Below are positions 9,685 through 18,891 of a stretch of DNA of 36,269 bases, piece by piece. The stretch is taken from positions 1 to 36,269 of the forward strand of contig CAJAWH010000078.1 of the NCBI GenBank assembly GCA_903945605.1. Direction: 5' to 3'. The position numbers and the translations under genes were made by a program. The stretch is from an uncultured Methylococcaceae bacterium (GTDB lineage Bacteria > Pseudomonadota > Gammaproteobacteria > Methylococcales > Methylomonadaceae). Each line of letters opens with the position of its first letter. Within the stretch, counting starts at the first letter, position 1. The notes below the pieces were generated by a model. The model did not search any database and had not been told where the DNA came from. It was given only the letters and a program-made list of their open reading frames with translations.

Positions 9685-12600
9685 TTAATGATGCAAATGT
9701 GCTGCCAGCCAGCGTGCCGCTACTTCCTCTGTAATGCCTTTGCGTTGGGCATAATCACTGAGCTGGTCGTTGTCAATTTTGCCGACGTTGAAGTACTGCG
9801 CGTCGGAATGGGCAAAATACCAGCCACTGACTGCCGAGGCAGGGTACATGGCATAACTTTCGGTCAGTATTATGCCGGTGTTGGCAGTGACATCCAGCAG
9901 CGCGAACAATTTTTCTTTTTCGGTGTGGTCGGGGCAGGCGGGATAGCCGGGGGCAGGGCGGATGCCTTGGTAAGCTTCATTAATCAATTGCTCATGGTCG
10001 TGAGATTCTTGTTCGGCATAGCCCCAGTAGTCTTTTCTGACTAACAGATGCAGGTATTCGGCAAATGCTTCGGCGAGGCGGTCGGCGAGGGCTTTCAGCA
10101 TGATGGCGCTATAGTCGTCATGTTGCTGTTCAAATTCTGCCAGCTTGGTTTCAATGCCAATGCCTGTGGTCACAGCAAAACCACCGATATAATCGGTTAC
10201 GCCACTGCCCTTAGGGGCAATAAAATCGGCCAAACAATAATTGGGGCGCCCTGGGGCCTTGATATTTTGTTGGCGTAAATGGTGTAGGGTGGCTCTGATT
10301 GCAGAACGTGTTTCATCAGTGTACAACAACACATCATCACCGTCGCTGTGGGCGGGGAAAAAACCAACCACGGCACGCACCCCTAGCCAGTTTTCGGCAA
10401 TCAGTTGCTGCAACATGGCTTGCGCGTCATTAAACAATTTCCGCGCTTCACTGCCTATGATGGCATCATCAAGAATTTTAGGGTAGCTGCCCGCCATTTC
10501 CCAAGTTTGGAAAAACGGTGACCAGTCGATGTAGTCGGCCAATGTTGCGGGGCTCACATCATCAATGACTTTCACGCCTAAAAATTTGGGCTTGACCGGC
10601 TCATGTGCAAGCCATTGGTATTTATTATCCCTGGCTTTCGCCAACGGATGTTGTTTGGTTTGTGCGTGTTTGCCTTTGTGGCGTTCGCGCACATCGGCAT
10701 ATTCACTGCGTAACTGGGCGGCATAATCAGCCAGTGCGTCGGCGCTTAACAGATTGCCTGCCACGCCGACGGCGCGGGATGCGTCACTGACATAGACTGT
10801 GGTGCCGGTATAATTCGGTTCGATTTTAACGGCGGTATGGGCGCGCGAGGTGGTGGCCCCGCCGATCATCAGCGGAATGGTGAAGCCTTGCCGTTGCATC
10901 TCTTTGGCAACATGCACCATTTCGTCGAGCGAGGGGGTGATCAGGCCGCTCAGGCCAATAATATCAACATTTTCCAGGCGGGCAGTTTGCAGTATTTTTT
11001 CCGCAGCCACCATGACGCCCAAGTCAATCACTTCGTAGTTGTTGCATTGCAACACCACGCCGACGATGTTCTTGCCAATGTCATGGACATCACCTTTGAC
11101 TGTCGCCATTAAGATTTTGCCGTTGGTCTGGCGGTCACCGGCCACTTTATCGGCTTCCATGAATGGCATCAGATAAGCCACTGATTTTTTCATCACCCGG
11201 GCCGATTTGACAACTTGCGGCAAGAACATTTTACCCGCGCCGAACAAGTCGCCCACCACGTTCATTCCGGCCATCAGCGGCCCTTCAATGACGTGCAGCG
11301 GGCGGGCGGTTTCTAGTCGCGCCGCTTCGGTGTCTTCGTCGATAAAGTCCGTGATGCCTTTCACCAGTGCATATTCCAAGCGCTGGGCAACCGGCCAACT
11401 GCGCCACGCCTGTTCTTCAGGCTTGGCATCATTGCTGCCATCATCACGGTACTTTTCGGCAAGTGCCAGCAATGATTCCGTTGCACCAGCATGGCGGTTT
11501 AAAATCACCGCTTCGACCGCGTCGCGTAGCTCGGTGGGAATGTCTTCATAAATTGCCAATTGTCCGGCATTGACAATGCCCATGGACATACCTGCCCGGA
11601 CAGCATGGTACAAAAAGACCGCGTGAATGGCTTCGCGCATCAGATTGTTGCCACGGAATGAAAAAGACACGTTAGAAACGCCGCCGGATATCAGCGCGTA
11701 GGGTAGGGTCTGTTTGATGGTGCGGGTAGCTTCAATAAAGTCCACGCCGTAGTTATTATGTTCGTCGATGCCAGTGGCAATGGCAAAAATGTTGGGGTCA
11801 AAAATAATGTCTTCTGGCGGAAAACCCACCTGTTCGACCAATATTTTATAGGCGCGTTGACAAATTTCGACTTTGCGGGCTTGCGTGTCCGCTTGCCCTT
11901 CCTCATCAAAGGCCATGACAATAACAGCGGCGCCGTAGCGTTTCACCAAGCGTGCTTGGTGTATGAAAGCGGCTTCACCTTCTTTCATAGAAATTGAATT
12001 GACCACCCCTTTGCCTTGAATGCACTTTAAACCGGCTTCCAGAATATCCCATTTGGAAGAGTCCAGCATAATGGGGATTTTGGCAATGTCGGGTTCTGAC
12101 GCGATCAACAATAAAAACCTGACCATAGCGGTTTTGGAGTCCAGCATCCCTTCATCCATATTAATATCGATGATTTGTGCCCCGTTTTCCACTTGTTGCC
12201 GGGCCACATCCAATGCGGTTTCAAAATCCCCTTCTATGACCAGTCGCTTGAATGCGGCCGATCCGGTGACATTAGTGCGTTCACCCACGTTGACAAATAA
12301 GCTGTCGGCGGCAATGGTCATGGCTTCCAAGCCTGATAAACGGCATTGTTTGGGCAGGTCGGGTACGGTGCGGGGCGGGTGTTTTTGTACCGCCTCGGCT
12401 ATGGCTTGTATGTGTGCCGGGGTTGTGCCGCAACAGCCGCCGATGATATTTAAATAGCCACTGGCTGCCCATTCGGCGATTTCTTGCGCCATCGCTTCAG
12501 GTGACTCGTCGTATTCGCCAAACTCATTGGGCAATCCGGCGTTAGGATGGGCAGAAACATGGGTGTCCGCAATCGCCGCTAGTTCGGCAATATATTGGCG

Positions 12601-13359
12601 CAGCTCTTTTGCTCCTAATGCGCAGTTAAAGCCAAAAGAAATAGGTTGTACATGTTTTAACGAATGCCAAAATGCGGCGACCGTCTGCCCTGATAGGGTG
12701 CGTCCTGATGCATCGGTAATAGTGCCGGAGATCATCACCGGCAATTGATAGCCAATCCCATCAAAAACATTGCCTACGGCAAATGCGGCGGCTTTGGCAT
12801 TAAGGGTGTCGAAAATGGTTTCAATCAGGATAATATCGGCGCCGCCGTCAATCAGCCCACGCGTGGCCTCAGTGTAAGTGGCCACCAATTCATCAAAGGA
12901 TATGTTGCGGAAGCCAGGGTCGTTGACATCCGGCGACATTGATGCTGTGCGGCTGGTGGGGCCCAGCACACCGGCAACAAAGCGTGGCTTGTCAGGTGTT
13001 TTGGCAGTATACTCGTCGGCTGCTTGCCGTGCCAATGCAGCCCCTGCTACATTCAATTCGTATACCAGCTGTTCCATGCCATAATCAGCCATGCCAATGC
13101 TATTGGAATTGAAGGTGTTGGTCTCGACTATATCGGTGCCGGCGGCAAAATAGGCGCAGTGGATGGCTTTGATAATATCCGGTTGGGTCAGTGTCAATAG
13201 GTCATTATTGCCTTTTAAATCCATCTGCCAATTGGCAAAGCGGCTGCCGCGATAGTCTTTCTCTTCCAGCTTGTAGCCTTGGATCATCGTTCCCATGGCA
13301 CCGTCCAAGAACAGGATGCGTTGGGACAGGCGTTGTGTTAAAAGGGCTGTGTTGTTCAT
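9685..13359 (-). CDS. metH: Cobalamin-dependent methionine synthase MetH
   Basis: The 1224-residue product has the full four-module order: homocysteine-binding domain ([34 protein letters not shown], whose cysteines bind zinc), pterin-binding domain ([29 protein letters not shown]), cobalamin domain with the DVHDIGKNI motif that supplies the lower-axial histidine, and the C-terminal AdoMet reactivation domain ([15 protein letters not shown]). It methylates homocysteine from methyltetrahydrofolate. I place the start at ATG 13359 ([13 protein letters not shown]), which aligns with known MetH N-termini. An in-frame upstream start at 13461 would overlap the divergent DUF2970 gene and add a non-conserved stretch. 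No clear ribosome site is visible. It implies that the cell makes or imports vitamin B12. Confidence 0.98.
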   Translation of the reverse strand: MNNTALLTQRLSQRILFLDGAMGTMIQGYKLEEKDYRGSRFANWQMDLKGNNDLLTLTQPDIIKAIHCAYFAAGTDIVETNTFNSNSIGMADYGMEQLVYELNVAGAALARQAADEYTAKTPDKPRFVAGVLGPTSRTASMSPDVNDPGFRNISFDELVATYTEATRGLIDGGADIILIETIFDTLNAKAAAFAVGNVFDGIGYQLPVMISGTITDASGRTLSGQTVAAFWHSLKHVQPISFGFNCALGAKELRQYIAELAAIADTHVSAHPNAGLPNEFGEYDESPEAMAQEIAEWAASGYLNIIGGCCGTTPAHIQAIAEAVQKHPPRTVPDLPKQCRLSGLEAMTIAADSLFVNVGERTNVTGSAAFKRLVIEGDFETALDVARQQVENGAQIIDINMDEGMLDSKTAMVRFLLLIASEPDIAKIPIMLDSSKWDILEAGLKCIQGKGVVNSISMKEGEAAFIHQARLVKRYGAAVIVMAFDEEGQADTQARKVEICQRAYKILVEQVGFPPEDIIFDPNIFAIATGIDEHNNYGVDFIEATRTIKQTLPYALISGGVSNVSFSFRGNNLMREAIHAVFLYHAVRAGMSMGIVNAGQLAIYEDIPTELRDAVEAVILNRHAGATESLLALAEKYRDDGSNDAKPEEQAWRSWPVAQRLEYALVKGITDFIDEDTEAARLETARPLHVIEGPLMAGMNVVGDLFGAGKMFLPQVVKSARVMKKSVAYLMPFMEADKVAGDRQTNGKILMATVKGDVHDIGKNIVGVVLQCNNYEVIDLGVMVAAEKILQTARLENVDIIGLSGLITPSLDEMVHVAKEMQRQGFTIPLMIGGATTSRAHTAVKIEPNYTGTTVYVSDASRAVGVAGNLLSADALADYAAQLRSEYADVRERHKGKHAQTKQHPLAKARDNKYQWLAHEPVKPKFLGVKVIDDVSPATLADYIDWSPFFQTWEMAGSYPKILDDAIIGSEARKLFNDAQAMLQQLIAENWLGVRAVVGFFPAHSDGDDVLLYTDETRSAIRATLHHLRQQNIKAPGRPNYCLADFIAPKGSGVTDYIGGFAVTTGIGIETKLAEFEQQHDDYSAIMLKALADRLAEAFAEYLHLLVRKDYWGYAEQESHDHEQLINEAYQGIRPAPGYPACPDHTEKEKLFALLDVTANTGIILTESYAMYPASAVSGWYFAHSDAQYFNVGKIDNDQLSDYAQRKGITEEVAARWLAAHLHH

Positions 13360-13448
13360 GACGGGTTTGTTAGGGATGAAGTCGGTTTGCGGTTGCTTAA
13401 TATAACGCCAAAGATTATTATTTTCAGCTGTTTTTAACGGAGACCAAC

Positions 13449-13637
13449 ATGTCAAAACCAACCATCATACAGGTATTCAAAAGTGTGTTCGCGGCATTTA
13501 TGGGCGTACAAAGCGAAGCAAACAGAAAAAGGGATTTTGAACAAGGTTCACTAAAAACTTACCTGATAGCAGGTGTTGTGTTTACGGTTATTTTTATTGG
13601 GGCAATTGTGGCATTGGTGTCAATCGTTTTGGGATAG
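13449..13637 (+). CDS. DUF2970 family small membrane protein
   Basis: The 62-residue product has an N-terminal amphipathic region ([16 protein letters not shown]), a charged linker and one C-terminal membrane helix (about residues 38-61). This matches the DUF2970 family: a short protein with a conserved fFGV/fmGV-type motif before a single helix. Function is unknown. A good GGAG ribosome site lies 7-10 bases upstream. It is divergent from metH, 89 bases apart, and ends before a bidirectional terminator. Confidence 0.85.
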   Translation: MSKPTIIQVFKSVFAAFMGVQSEANRKRDFEQGSLKTYLIAGVVFTVIFIGAIVALVSIVLG

Positions 13638-13745
13638 GCATTGTTGCCAACGTTGAACGAAGCCGAACAGGATGCTGCAACTTATGAAGCGGTGCGTGGC
13701 ATCTGCTACACACCGCCAACGTGCTGCGTAACATCCGTTAATATA

Positions 13746-13773
13746 AAAAAGCCCAAGCGAGCTTGGGCTTTTT
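13746..13773. terminator. Bidirectional terminator
   Basis: AAAAAGCCCAAGC (13746-13758) pairs perfectly with GCTTGGGCTTTTT (13761-13773), flanked by A- and T-runs. It separates the DUF2970 gene (plus) from the minus-strand pair that ends at 13801. Confidence 0.9.
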
Positions 13774-13800
13774 GTATCGTTCATGCCCCTTGCAGACGGC

Positions 13801-14244
13801 TTATTTTTTTAAGCCTTCCTTAAATGAATTAAGCATGGCGGCAAATGTTTCAGTAAACATTTCTATGATGCCACCAAACAAGGTGTTGATAGAGATGCCT
13901 TGCTTTAACATAAATACCGCGCGGATAACCGCGGCAAGCAACAGGCCAACCACGGGAGGCATCAATTCTAAGAGCAGCGATAGGAACACGCCGCCGCCGG
14001 ATTGAAAGCCGCCTTCATTTTTTCTGTCGCCAATGCTGGTCAAATCCCTTTCGTAATTGTCGCCGCCTTTGTCAGCTCTAAATTCTTCCAAAAGAAAAAC
14101 TTGGAAATTCACCAGCAGCAGTTGTGATGCCAAAAATACGCCTGCAGCAATACATGCCCACATCACGGCATTGCCTGTGTTATTTTTTATGGCTGACTGA
14201 TAAATCCAGATCGCCACAAAAATCATTACCATCGCACCAATCAT
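13801..14244 (-). CDS. Hypothetical membrane protein, 147 residues
   Basis: I do not recognise a family. The product has an N-terminal membrane helix (residues about 1-13), a second (about 28-46), a hydrophilic middle with an acidic-basic stretch (EEFRADKGGDNYERDL) and a third hydrophobic region (about 83-110, LLLELMPPVVGLLLAAVIRAV). The C-terminal tail ends in KEGLKK. Start ATG 14244 has AAGG seven bases upstream. It lies 21 bases after the secreted-protein gene 14266-14652, so the two are probably co-transcribed and may act together at the inner membrane. Confidence 0.8.
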   Translation of the reverse strand: MIGAMVMIFVAIWIYQSAIKNNTGNAVMWACIAAGVFLASQLLLVNFQVFLLEEFRADKGGDNYERDLTSIGDRKNEGGFQSGGGVFLSLLLELMPPVVGLLLAAVIRAVFMLKQGISINTLFGGIIEMFTETFAAMLNSFKEGLKK

Positions 14245-14265
14245 AGTTGTACCTTTATAATTTTA

Positions 14266-14652
14266 TTATATTTTTGTTAGAAAAAAGTAAAGATATGTAC
14301 ATTTTAACACCATGTTAGAGCCTTCTTTTTCAATGACTTTACATGATTCGTACTTTTCGCGTCCTGGGGTTGTTTGTTTTTTCAGCTCGCCATTTTCAAC
14401 AGAATACTTAATGGCTATCTTCATTTCCTTAGTACGCCCCACGGAATCGGTGGAGATGGTCTCCAACGTGCCGTCTTTCTGGAAAATCCATTCCACCTTA
14501 ACAGCTTTTTTTTCGCCGTCAACTTTGGCGGCCTCTGCATAGAGGTTCCATTTGCCGACCAGTTCAGAATTATCCTTCAGTGGGATGTCAGCGCTTGCAG
14601 TAAATGACTGGAAAGCTGCTGCTAACAGCAATAGTTTAACGCAATTTTTCAT
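14266..14652 (-). CDS. Hypothetical secreted protein, 128 residues
   Basis: A classic Sec signal peptide (MKNCVKLLLLAAAFQSFTASA, cleavage before Asp22) leads a mature domain of about 107 residues that starts near ELVGKWNLYAEA. The pattern of GKW, then a predicted strand-rich segment with EWIFQKDGTLET, resembles small lipocalin-like or DUF-type periplasmic domains, but I cannot assign a family. Two cysteines (in ESCKV and LKCTY) could form a disulfide after export. It has a GAGAA ribosome site and probably forms an operon with the downstream 147-residue membrane protein. Confidence 0.8.
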   Translation of the reverse strand: MKNCVKLLLLAAAFQSFTASADIPLKDNSELVGKWNLYAEAAKVDGEKKAVKVEWIFQKDGTLETISTDSVGRTKEMKIAIKYSVENGELKKQTTPGREKYESCKVIEKEGSNMVLKCTYLYFFLTKI

Positions 14653-14831
14653 TATATTCTCGCCCCGTACCTGACTATTAGTGAAGTTTAAGTTTAAACC
14701 ATCCTTTGTCCGCTATCGAGCTTTAATTTTGAGGCCTGCTTGCGGGCTGTTTTCTGGTTGCAGATAGGGCGGGCCATGATGTCCGACTGCCGTTTTTTGT
14801 GTGGCAAGATTCAAAAAAAGTGCTGTGGGTA

Positions 14832-14859
14832 TTGACATTAATTGTCGCTAAAGTATCAT
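14832..14859 (+). promoter_or_regulatory. Near-consensus sigma-70 promoter for the 43-residue protein
   Basis: TTGACA (14832-14837, perfect) is followed after 16 bases by TATCAT (14854-14859, 5 of 6). It sits about 60 bases before the ATG at 14922. The rest of the gap 14653-14921 shows no gene. Confidence 0.7.
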
Positions 14860-14921
14860 GCAAGTTCCACAAGCTATGAATTTAGCGATTTTCAAAATAC
14901 AAATAATAGGTAGGAACATCC

Positions 14922-15053
14922 ATGGGGTTCATCTTAGATCTGACTTCAATGTTAAAAGAACCAGCTGGCATGGTCGGCGCGGTTGTTGTAATTGCTGCTG
15001 TGTATGCTTTAGTAAAATGGGTATTTGCTGAGCATCCAGACGACAAAAAATAA
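14922..15053 (+). CDS. Small single-helix membrane protein, 43 residues
   Basis: ATG at 14922 opens a 43-codon frame ending TAA at 15053. A TAGGA ribosome site lies about seven bases upstream and a near-consensus promoter lies further up. The product has a short amphipathic N-terminus (GFILDLTSMLKEPAG), one membrane helix (about residues 17-35, MVGAVVVIAAVYALVKWVF) and a charged tail, EHPDDKK. No family recognised. The good expression signals argue it is real despite its size. It is 122 bases upstream of the HTTM/DCC gene. Confidence 0.7.
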   Translation: MGFILDLTSMLKEPAGMVGAVVVIAAVYALVKWVFAEHPDDKK

Positions 15054-15081
15054 GCAGTACACGCACGTCATGTTCAAGGCT

Positions 15082-15104
15082 GCTACCAATGCAATATTGG
15101 TAGC
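15082..15104 (+). terminator. Hairpin after the 43-residue gene
   Basis: GCTACCAAT (15082-15090) pairs with ATTGGTAGC (15096-15104), loop GCAAT. No T-run follows, so it may be an mRNA 3' stabiliser or a weak terminator. Confidence 0.45.
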
Positions 15105-15175
15105 GACCTATAAAAAGCCAATTACCTCTGTTTAAATTTTTAGTTTCTTCTATAATTTATACATTTTGTTTTTAA

Positions 15176-17086
15176 ATGTATAAATTCATCCTCGATAGAA
15201 TAGACCAAGCCATTGCCCTAAAAGTACCTGCTACGGGTATAGGGTTGTTCCGTGTCTTTTATGGCCTGATAACTCTTCAGGAAATAATATTCCTGTTTTA
15301 TTTTAGTCACCTGATCTTTGATCCTATCCCTTTCATTGATGTCGAATTCCCTGCAATCCCTTTATTTTTGAGCCTTTGGGCGATCATTGCCGGTTTTGTA
15401 GTGGTCGGTTACCGTTATCAGTTTGCCGTTTTTTGCAACTATGTCTTTTGGATTGTGTTCGTCAATTTCACCTCTATGCAGAGGGATTTTGATGGCGGCT
15501 TTGATTTGTTTATGGTGGGGGCGGGATTTTTCCTGCTGTTTATGCCGGGTGACAAGGCATTTTCAATCGATAGCCTCAGGTACAAGCTGAACTTTCCGTT
15601 TAGGCACTACAGCACTTATCAGCCTGTCACCGTTCCAGCATTGGCGTATTATTTGCCTGTGGCGATATGTTTGGGTTTTTTGTATTTCGATTCTGCTGTC
15701 CACAAGTTATTTGCCGAGCATTGGCGTAATGGCTTGGGTTCTTGGTTACCTGCCACCCAGCCCTATTACGTATCGGCAATCGACATGTCAGTCATGCTGA
15801 ATAATGAAGTGCTGGAAAAGGTCATTGGCTACACCATTTTGGTTTTTCAGTTCACCTTTGTTTTTTTCTTCGCTAAACGCCATTGGCAAATTTTTTATCT
15901 TTTGGTCGGAATCGGCTTGCATTTGGGCATCAGCCTCTCATTAAACATTTACCCTTTTGGCATGGCCATGCTGGCGTTCTATCTGCTCATAGTGCCTTTT
16001 GCTTGGTGGGGTGCGCTAGGCCGTCTGCTTACTGCCAAACAGCCAGCATTGACGGTGTTTTATGACCAGCAATGCCCGTTGTGCAACCGCGCCGTGCTGA
16101 TAATGAACCACTTTGATGTGTCCAATTGTGTGGATTTTAAAAGTGCCCAACAATATGCCCAAGATTATCCGGCACTAAGCAATATCAGTGCCGACGGGTT
16201 GCTGCAAGATTTATATGCCTTAGATGCCCAAGGTGCTGTTTATAAAGGTTTGGACACTTATATCCAAATACTGCATAAGATCAGGTATTCATCTGTTTTG
16301 GCAGGATTGTTGTCTTTGCCGGGCATTTACTGGCTGGCCGCAGGCAAGTATCGGGCCATTGCCGATAGCCGCGCCCGTTTGGCTTGTGACTTGGCCTGCC
16401 TTCCCCAGGTTGCACCCAATGCCGTGGGTGACACCTTGTACTATAAGTTATTTGAACAGTACGGCAGTGAACATCCAAAGGGCTTGCCGATAAAGCTGGC
16501 GAAAATAACGATGGTGTTTTTATTATTGCAACTCAATAGCACACTCCATTACGGCATTGCCTATCGGTTGCATTTGGACAGCAAGCAGAATGTACTGACA
16601 GACACCTTAAGCAAGGCCAGCAATGCACTATTGGAGGTTTCGCAAACCTTTTGGGGCATTGCCCCCCATGCCCTGTATCTGCACGATCATTTTGCCGGTT
16701 ATGACCATATCTTGGCGATCACTTACTTGGATAGGCAAGGCGTAGAGCATTGGCTGCCCTTTGTCAATCAACAGGGTAGGTTGTTGGCTCCTAATTGGGG
16801 GCGGGTGCAGTCCATGTGGGCGAACATTGCGGTGACACCCACCATCAATAACGTCAGGCTGCAAAAATTTATCATGAAAGTGACCGCTTTTTGGGGGCAA
16901 AAAGAGGGTTTAGACCTTGATAATGCAAAGTTTATTATAAAAATGAAGAAAATTGACGCGCCGGACACTTGGGTGTACGACCAACTACATAAGAATTTTG
17001 CTGCCGAGTGGACAACAATTGGTTCGGCGACATGGGCCAATAAAGTGATTTCGTTTGATTTGCCTCAAAATATCAATGCGCTATGA
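15176..17086 (+). CDS. HTTM-domain membrane protein fused to a DCC1-type thiol oxidoreductase domain
   Basis: The 636-residue product has three parts. Residues about 15-285 contain many membrane helices with the HTTM pattern (horizontally transferred transmembrane domain, related to vitamin K-dependent gamma-carboxylase): GIGLFRVFYG near the start, then FTSMQRDFDGGFD and FDSAVHKLFAEHWRNG. Residues about 292-405 form a DCC1/DUF393 domain with the redox motif FYDQQCPLC (Cys300, Cys303). The C-terminal part (about 435-636) is mostly soluble with one hydrophobic stretch (MVFLLLQLNS) and has no family I recognise. The reaction is unknown. The start at 15176 lacks a clear ribosome site. Small envelope protein genes flank it on both sides. 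Confidence 0.88.
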   Translation: MYKFILDRIDQAIALKVPATGIGLFRVFYGLITLQEIIFLFYFSHLIFDPIPFIDVEFPAIPLFLSLWAIIAGFVVVGYRYQFAVFCNYVFWIVFVNFTSMQRDFDGGFDLFMVGAGFFLLFMPGDKAFSIDSLRYKLNFPFRHYSTYQPVTVPALAYYLPVAICLGFLYFDSAVHKLFAEHWRNGLGSWLPATQPYYVSAIDMSVMLNNEVLEKVIGYTILVFQFTFVFFFAKRHWQIFYLLVGIGLHLGISLSLNIYPFGMAMLAFYLLIVPFAWWGALGRLLTAKQPALTVFYDQQCPLCNRAVLIMNHFDVSNCVDFKSAQQYAQDYPALSNISADGLLQDLYALDAQGAVYKGLDTYIQILHKIRYSSVLAGLLSLPGIYWLAAGKYRAIADSRARLACDLACLPQVAPNAVGDTLYYKLFEQYGSEHPKGLPIKLAKITMVFLLLQLNSTLHYGIAYRLHLDSKQNVLTDTLSKASNALLEVSQTFWGIAPHALYLHDHFAGYDHILAITYLDRQGVEHWLPFVNQQGRLLAPNWGRVQSMWANIAVTPTINNVRLQKFIMKVTAFWGQKEGLDLDNAKFIIKMKKIDAPDTWVYDQLHKNFAAEWTTIGSATWANKVISFDLPQNINAL

Positions 17087-17213
17087 CAGCCTTTGGGGTG
17101 GGAAGTAGTTTTTATTATTGCATCATCAAACGAGTCATGATATAAATTGCCCGTGCTTTTACAAATTGGCGCACAATAAATAAAATAATTTAAACCGTTT
17201 GGAGGATATTATT

Positions 17214-17327
17214 ATGAAAAAAATCTTAGCACTTTTGGCTATGGCATTGATGGTTGTTGGTTTGTCTGGCTGTTTGGACAACCCAGATGGTTCAAAACAA
17301 AAAGTTTCAAGTTCAATCGAACTGTAA
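17214..17327 (+). CDS. Tiny lipoprotein, 37 residues
   Basis: ATG at 17214 follows a strong GGAGG ribosome site (17201-17205). The product has a lipoprotein signal (MKKILALLAMALMVVG) with lipobox LSGC, so Cys20 would be lipidated, leaving a mature peptide of 18 residues (LDNPDGSKQKVSSSIEL after the cysteine). The Asp in the second position after Cys is not at +2 (Leu is), so the outer membrane is the likely destination. A strong terminator follows immediately. It resembles small entericidin-like or Lpp-like lipoproteins only in form. Confidence 0.75.
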   Translation: MKKILALLAMALMVVGLSGCLDNPDGSKQKVSSSIEL

Positions 17328-17346
17328 GTAAAATTTTTGTAGGAAC

Positions 17347-17375
17347 AAAAAACCCAGCTTTATGCTGGGTTTTTT
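17347..17375. terminator. Bidirectional terminator between the small lipoprotein and rimO
   Basis: AAAAAACCCAGC (17347-17358) pairs perfectly with GCTGGGTTTTTT (17364-17375), loop TTTAT. It serves both convergent genes. Confidence 0.92.
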
Positions 17376-17403
17376 GTTGGTGGCCTCTTGCAAAAAAGAT
17401 AGT

Positions 17404-18726
17404 CTAAGCGGGGCTTATCAAGTGCGCCCATAAGTCATAGTCGTCCGCTTCTTCCATTTCCACGTCCACAAACTGACCTACTTTCAGGTGGGTTGCCCCA
17501 TCAATAAAAACTTGCCCGTCTATTTCCGGTGCGTCGGCACGGCTTCTTGCCACTGCCCCTTCTTCAACCACCTCATCAACCAGTACCCGCTCGATTTTGC
17601 CAATACGGCGTTGCAGGCGATCCGCGCTGATGCCAGCTTGATGCGCCATGAAACGCGCCAAGCGTTCTTGTTTTAGCGCATCTGGGACTAAGTCCGGCAA
17701 GCTGTTGGCGGCTGCACCTTTCACTGGGGAATAAGCAAAACAGCCCACCCTATCCAACTGTGCGGCACTTAAAAAATCCAATAATTCCTCAAAGTCACTT
17801 TCTGTTTCTCCCGGAAAGCCGACAATAAAGGTGCTGCGCAAGGTTATCTCGGGGCAAATCGCCCGCCATGCGCTTATTCGTTCCAGGTTGTTTTGGGCGG
17901 CGGCCGGGCGCTTCATCAATTTTAAAATGCGGCTGTTGGCGTGTTGGAAAGGGATGTCCAGATACGGCAAAATTTTGCCATCGGCCATTAAGGGGATGAC
18001 CTCATCCACATGCGGATAAGGATAGATATAGTGCATCCGTATCCAGATGCCCAAATCCCCTAGGGCTTCCGCCAAATCGTAAAAACGCGTTTGGATAGGC
18101 CGATGTTGCCATTGGCGGGTTTGATATTTCAAATCCAAGCCATACGCACTGGTGTCTTGTGAGACTACCAATAGTTCCTTGACTCCCGCATTTGCCAAGC
18201 GTTCCGCTTCCAGCAACACATCGTCTATTGGGCGGCTAACCAAGTCGCCGCGCATGGACGGGATAATGCAAAAAGTGCAACGGTGGTTGCATCCCTCGGA
18301 AATTTTTAGGTAGGCATAATGGCTAGGTGTCAATTTGACCCCTTGCGGCGGCACTAAGCTAGTGAAAGGGTCGTGACGGGGCGGTAAATGCTCGTGTACG
18401 GAAGCGACCACTTCATCAATGGCATGTGCGCCGGTCACTTTTAAAACTTGTGGGTGGCGGGCGCGGATTTCTTCTTCGCGGGCTCCAAGGCAGCCTGTGA
18501 CAATTACCTTGCCATTTTCTGCCAGTGCTTCACCAATACTGTCCAATGATTCTTCCACTGCGGCATCAATAAAGCCACACGTGTTGACGACCACCAGGTC
18601 GGAATTATGGTAACTGGGTGATATGGTGTAGCCTTCGGCGCGTAGCTTGGTTAATATCCGTTCGCTGTCAACAAGGGCTTTGGGGCAGCCTAGGCTAATA
18701 AAGCCTACGGTGGGGGTTTTGCTCAT
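17404..18726 (-). CDS. rimO: Ribosomal protein S12 methylthiotransferase RimO
   Basis: The 440-residue product is the radical-SAM enzyme that adds a methylthio group to an aspartate of ribosomal protein S12. The N-terminal UPF0004 domain holds Cys14 ([12 protein letters not shown]), Cys50 (VNTCGF) and Cys79 (VTGCLG) for one cluster. The radical-SAM motif CNHRCTFC gives Cys146, Cys150 and Cys153 for the second. A C-terminal TRAM domain follows (VDGQVF-like segment DGQVFIDG). Length is typical. No clear ribosome site precedes the ATG at 18726. It is divergent from dhaL. Confidence 0.97.
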   Translation of the reverse strand: MSKTPTVGFISLGCPKALVDSERILTKLRAEGYTISPSYHNSDLVVVNTCGFIDAAVEESLDSIGEALAENGKVIVTGCLGAREEEIRARHPQVLKVTGAHAIDEVVASVHEHLPPRHDPFTSLVPPQGVKLTPSHYAYLKISEGCNHRCTFCIIPSMRGDLVSRPIDDVLLEAERLANAGVKELLVVSQDTSAYGLDLKYQTRQWQHRPIQTRFYDLAEALGDLGIWIRMHYIYPYPHVDEVIPLMADGKILPYLDIPFQHANSRILKLMKRPAAAQNNLERISAWRAICPEITLRSTFIVGFPGETESDFEELLDFLSAAQLDRVGCFAYSPVKGAAANSLPDLVPDALKQERLARFMAHQAGISADRLQRRIGKIERVLVDEVVEEGAVARSRADAPEIDGQVFIDGATHLKVGQFVDVEMEEADDYDLWAHLISPA

Positions 18727-18790
18727 AGTTTATTTGTTGTGGGGTTGGGGCAAGGGGGTGCGCAACGGGCTAGCCTGTTGGGGGTGAAAT

Positions 18791-18816
18791 TATCAATCCA
18801 TTGTAATATATTGATA
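18791..18816. promoter_or_regulatory. Operator-like dyad in the rimO-dhaL divergent region
   Basis: TATCAAT (18791-18797) and ATTGATA (18810-18816) form a perfect 7-base inverted repeat with a 12-base gap. The right arm contains TTGATA, a possible -35 for dhaL, and an extended -10-like TGCTATACA follows (18835-18843). A regulator bound here could control dhaL. This is inference from pattern only. Confidence 0.35.
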
Positions 18817-18891
18817 GGCGATTTAATATGACAATGCTATACAACGGCAGGCTTTGCTGTATGCCAGAATTTTTCTTAAGCGGGGGTGACG

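Noticed and set aside
9601-10044. 147-codon plus-strand frame at the 3' end of metH
   Set aside because: Antisense to the conserved AdoMet-binding domain of MetH, with no independent family signal.
13641-13823. Plus-strand 60-codon frame after the DUF2970 gene
   Set aside because: It runs through the terminator hairpin at 13746-13773 and has no ribosome site.
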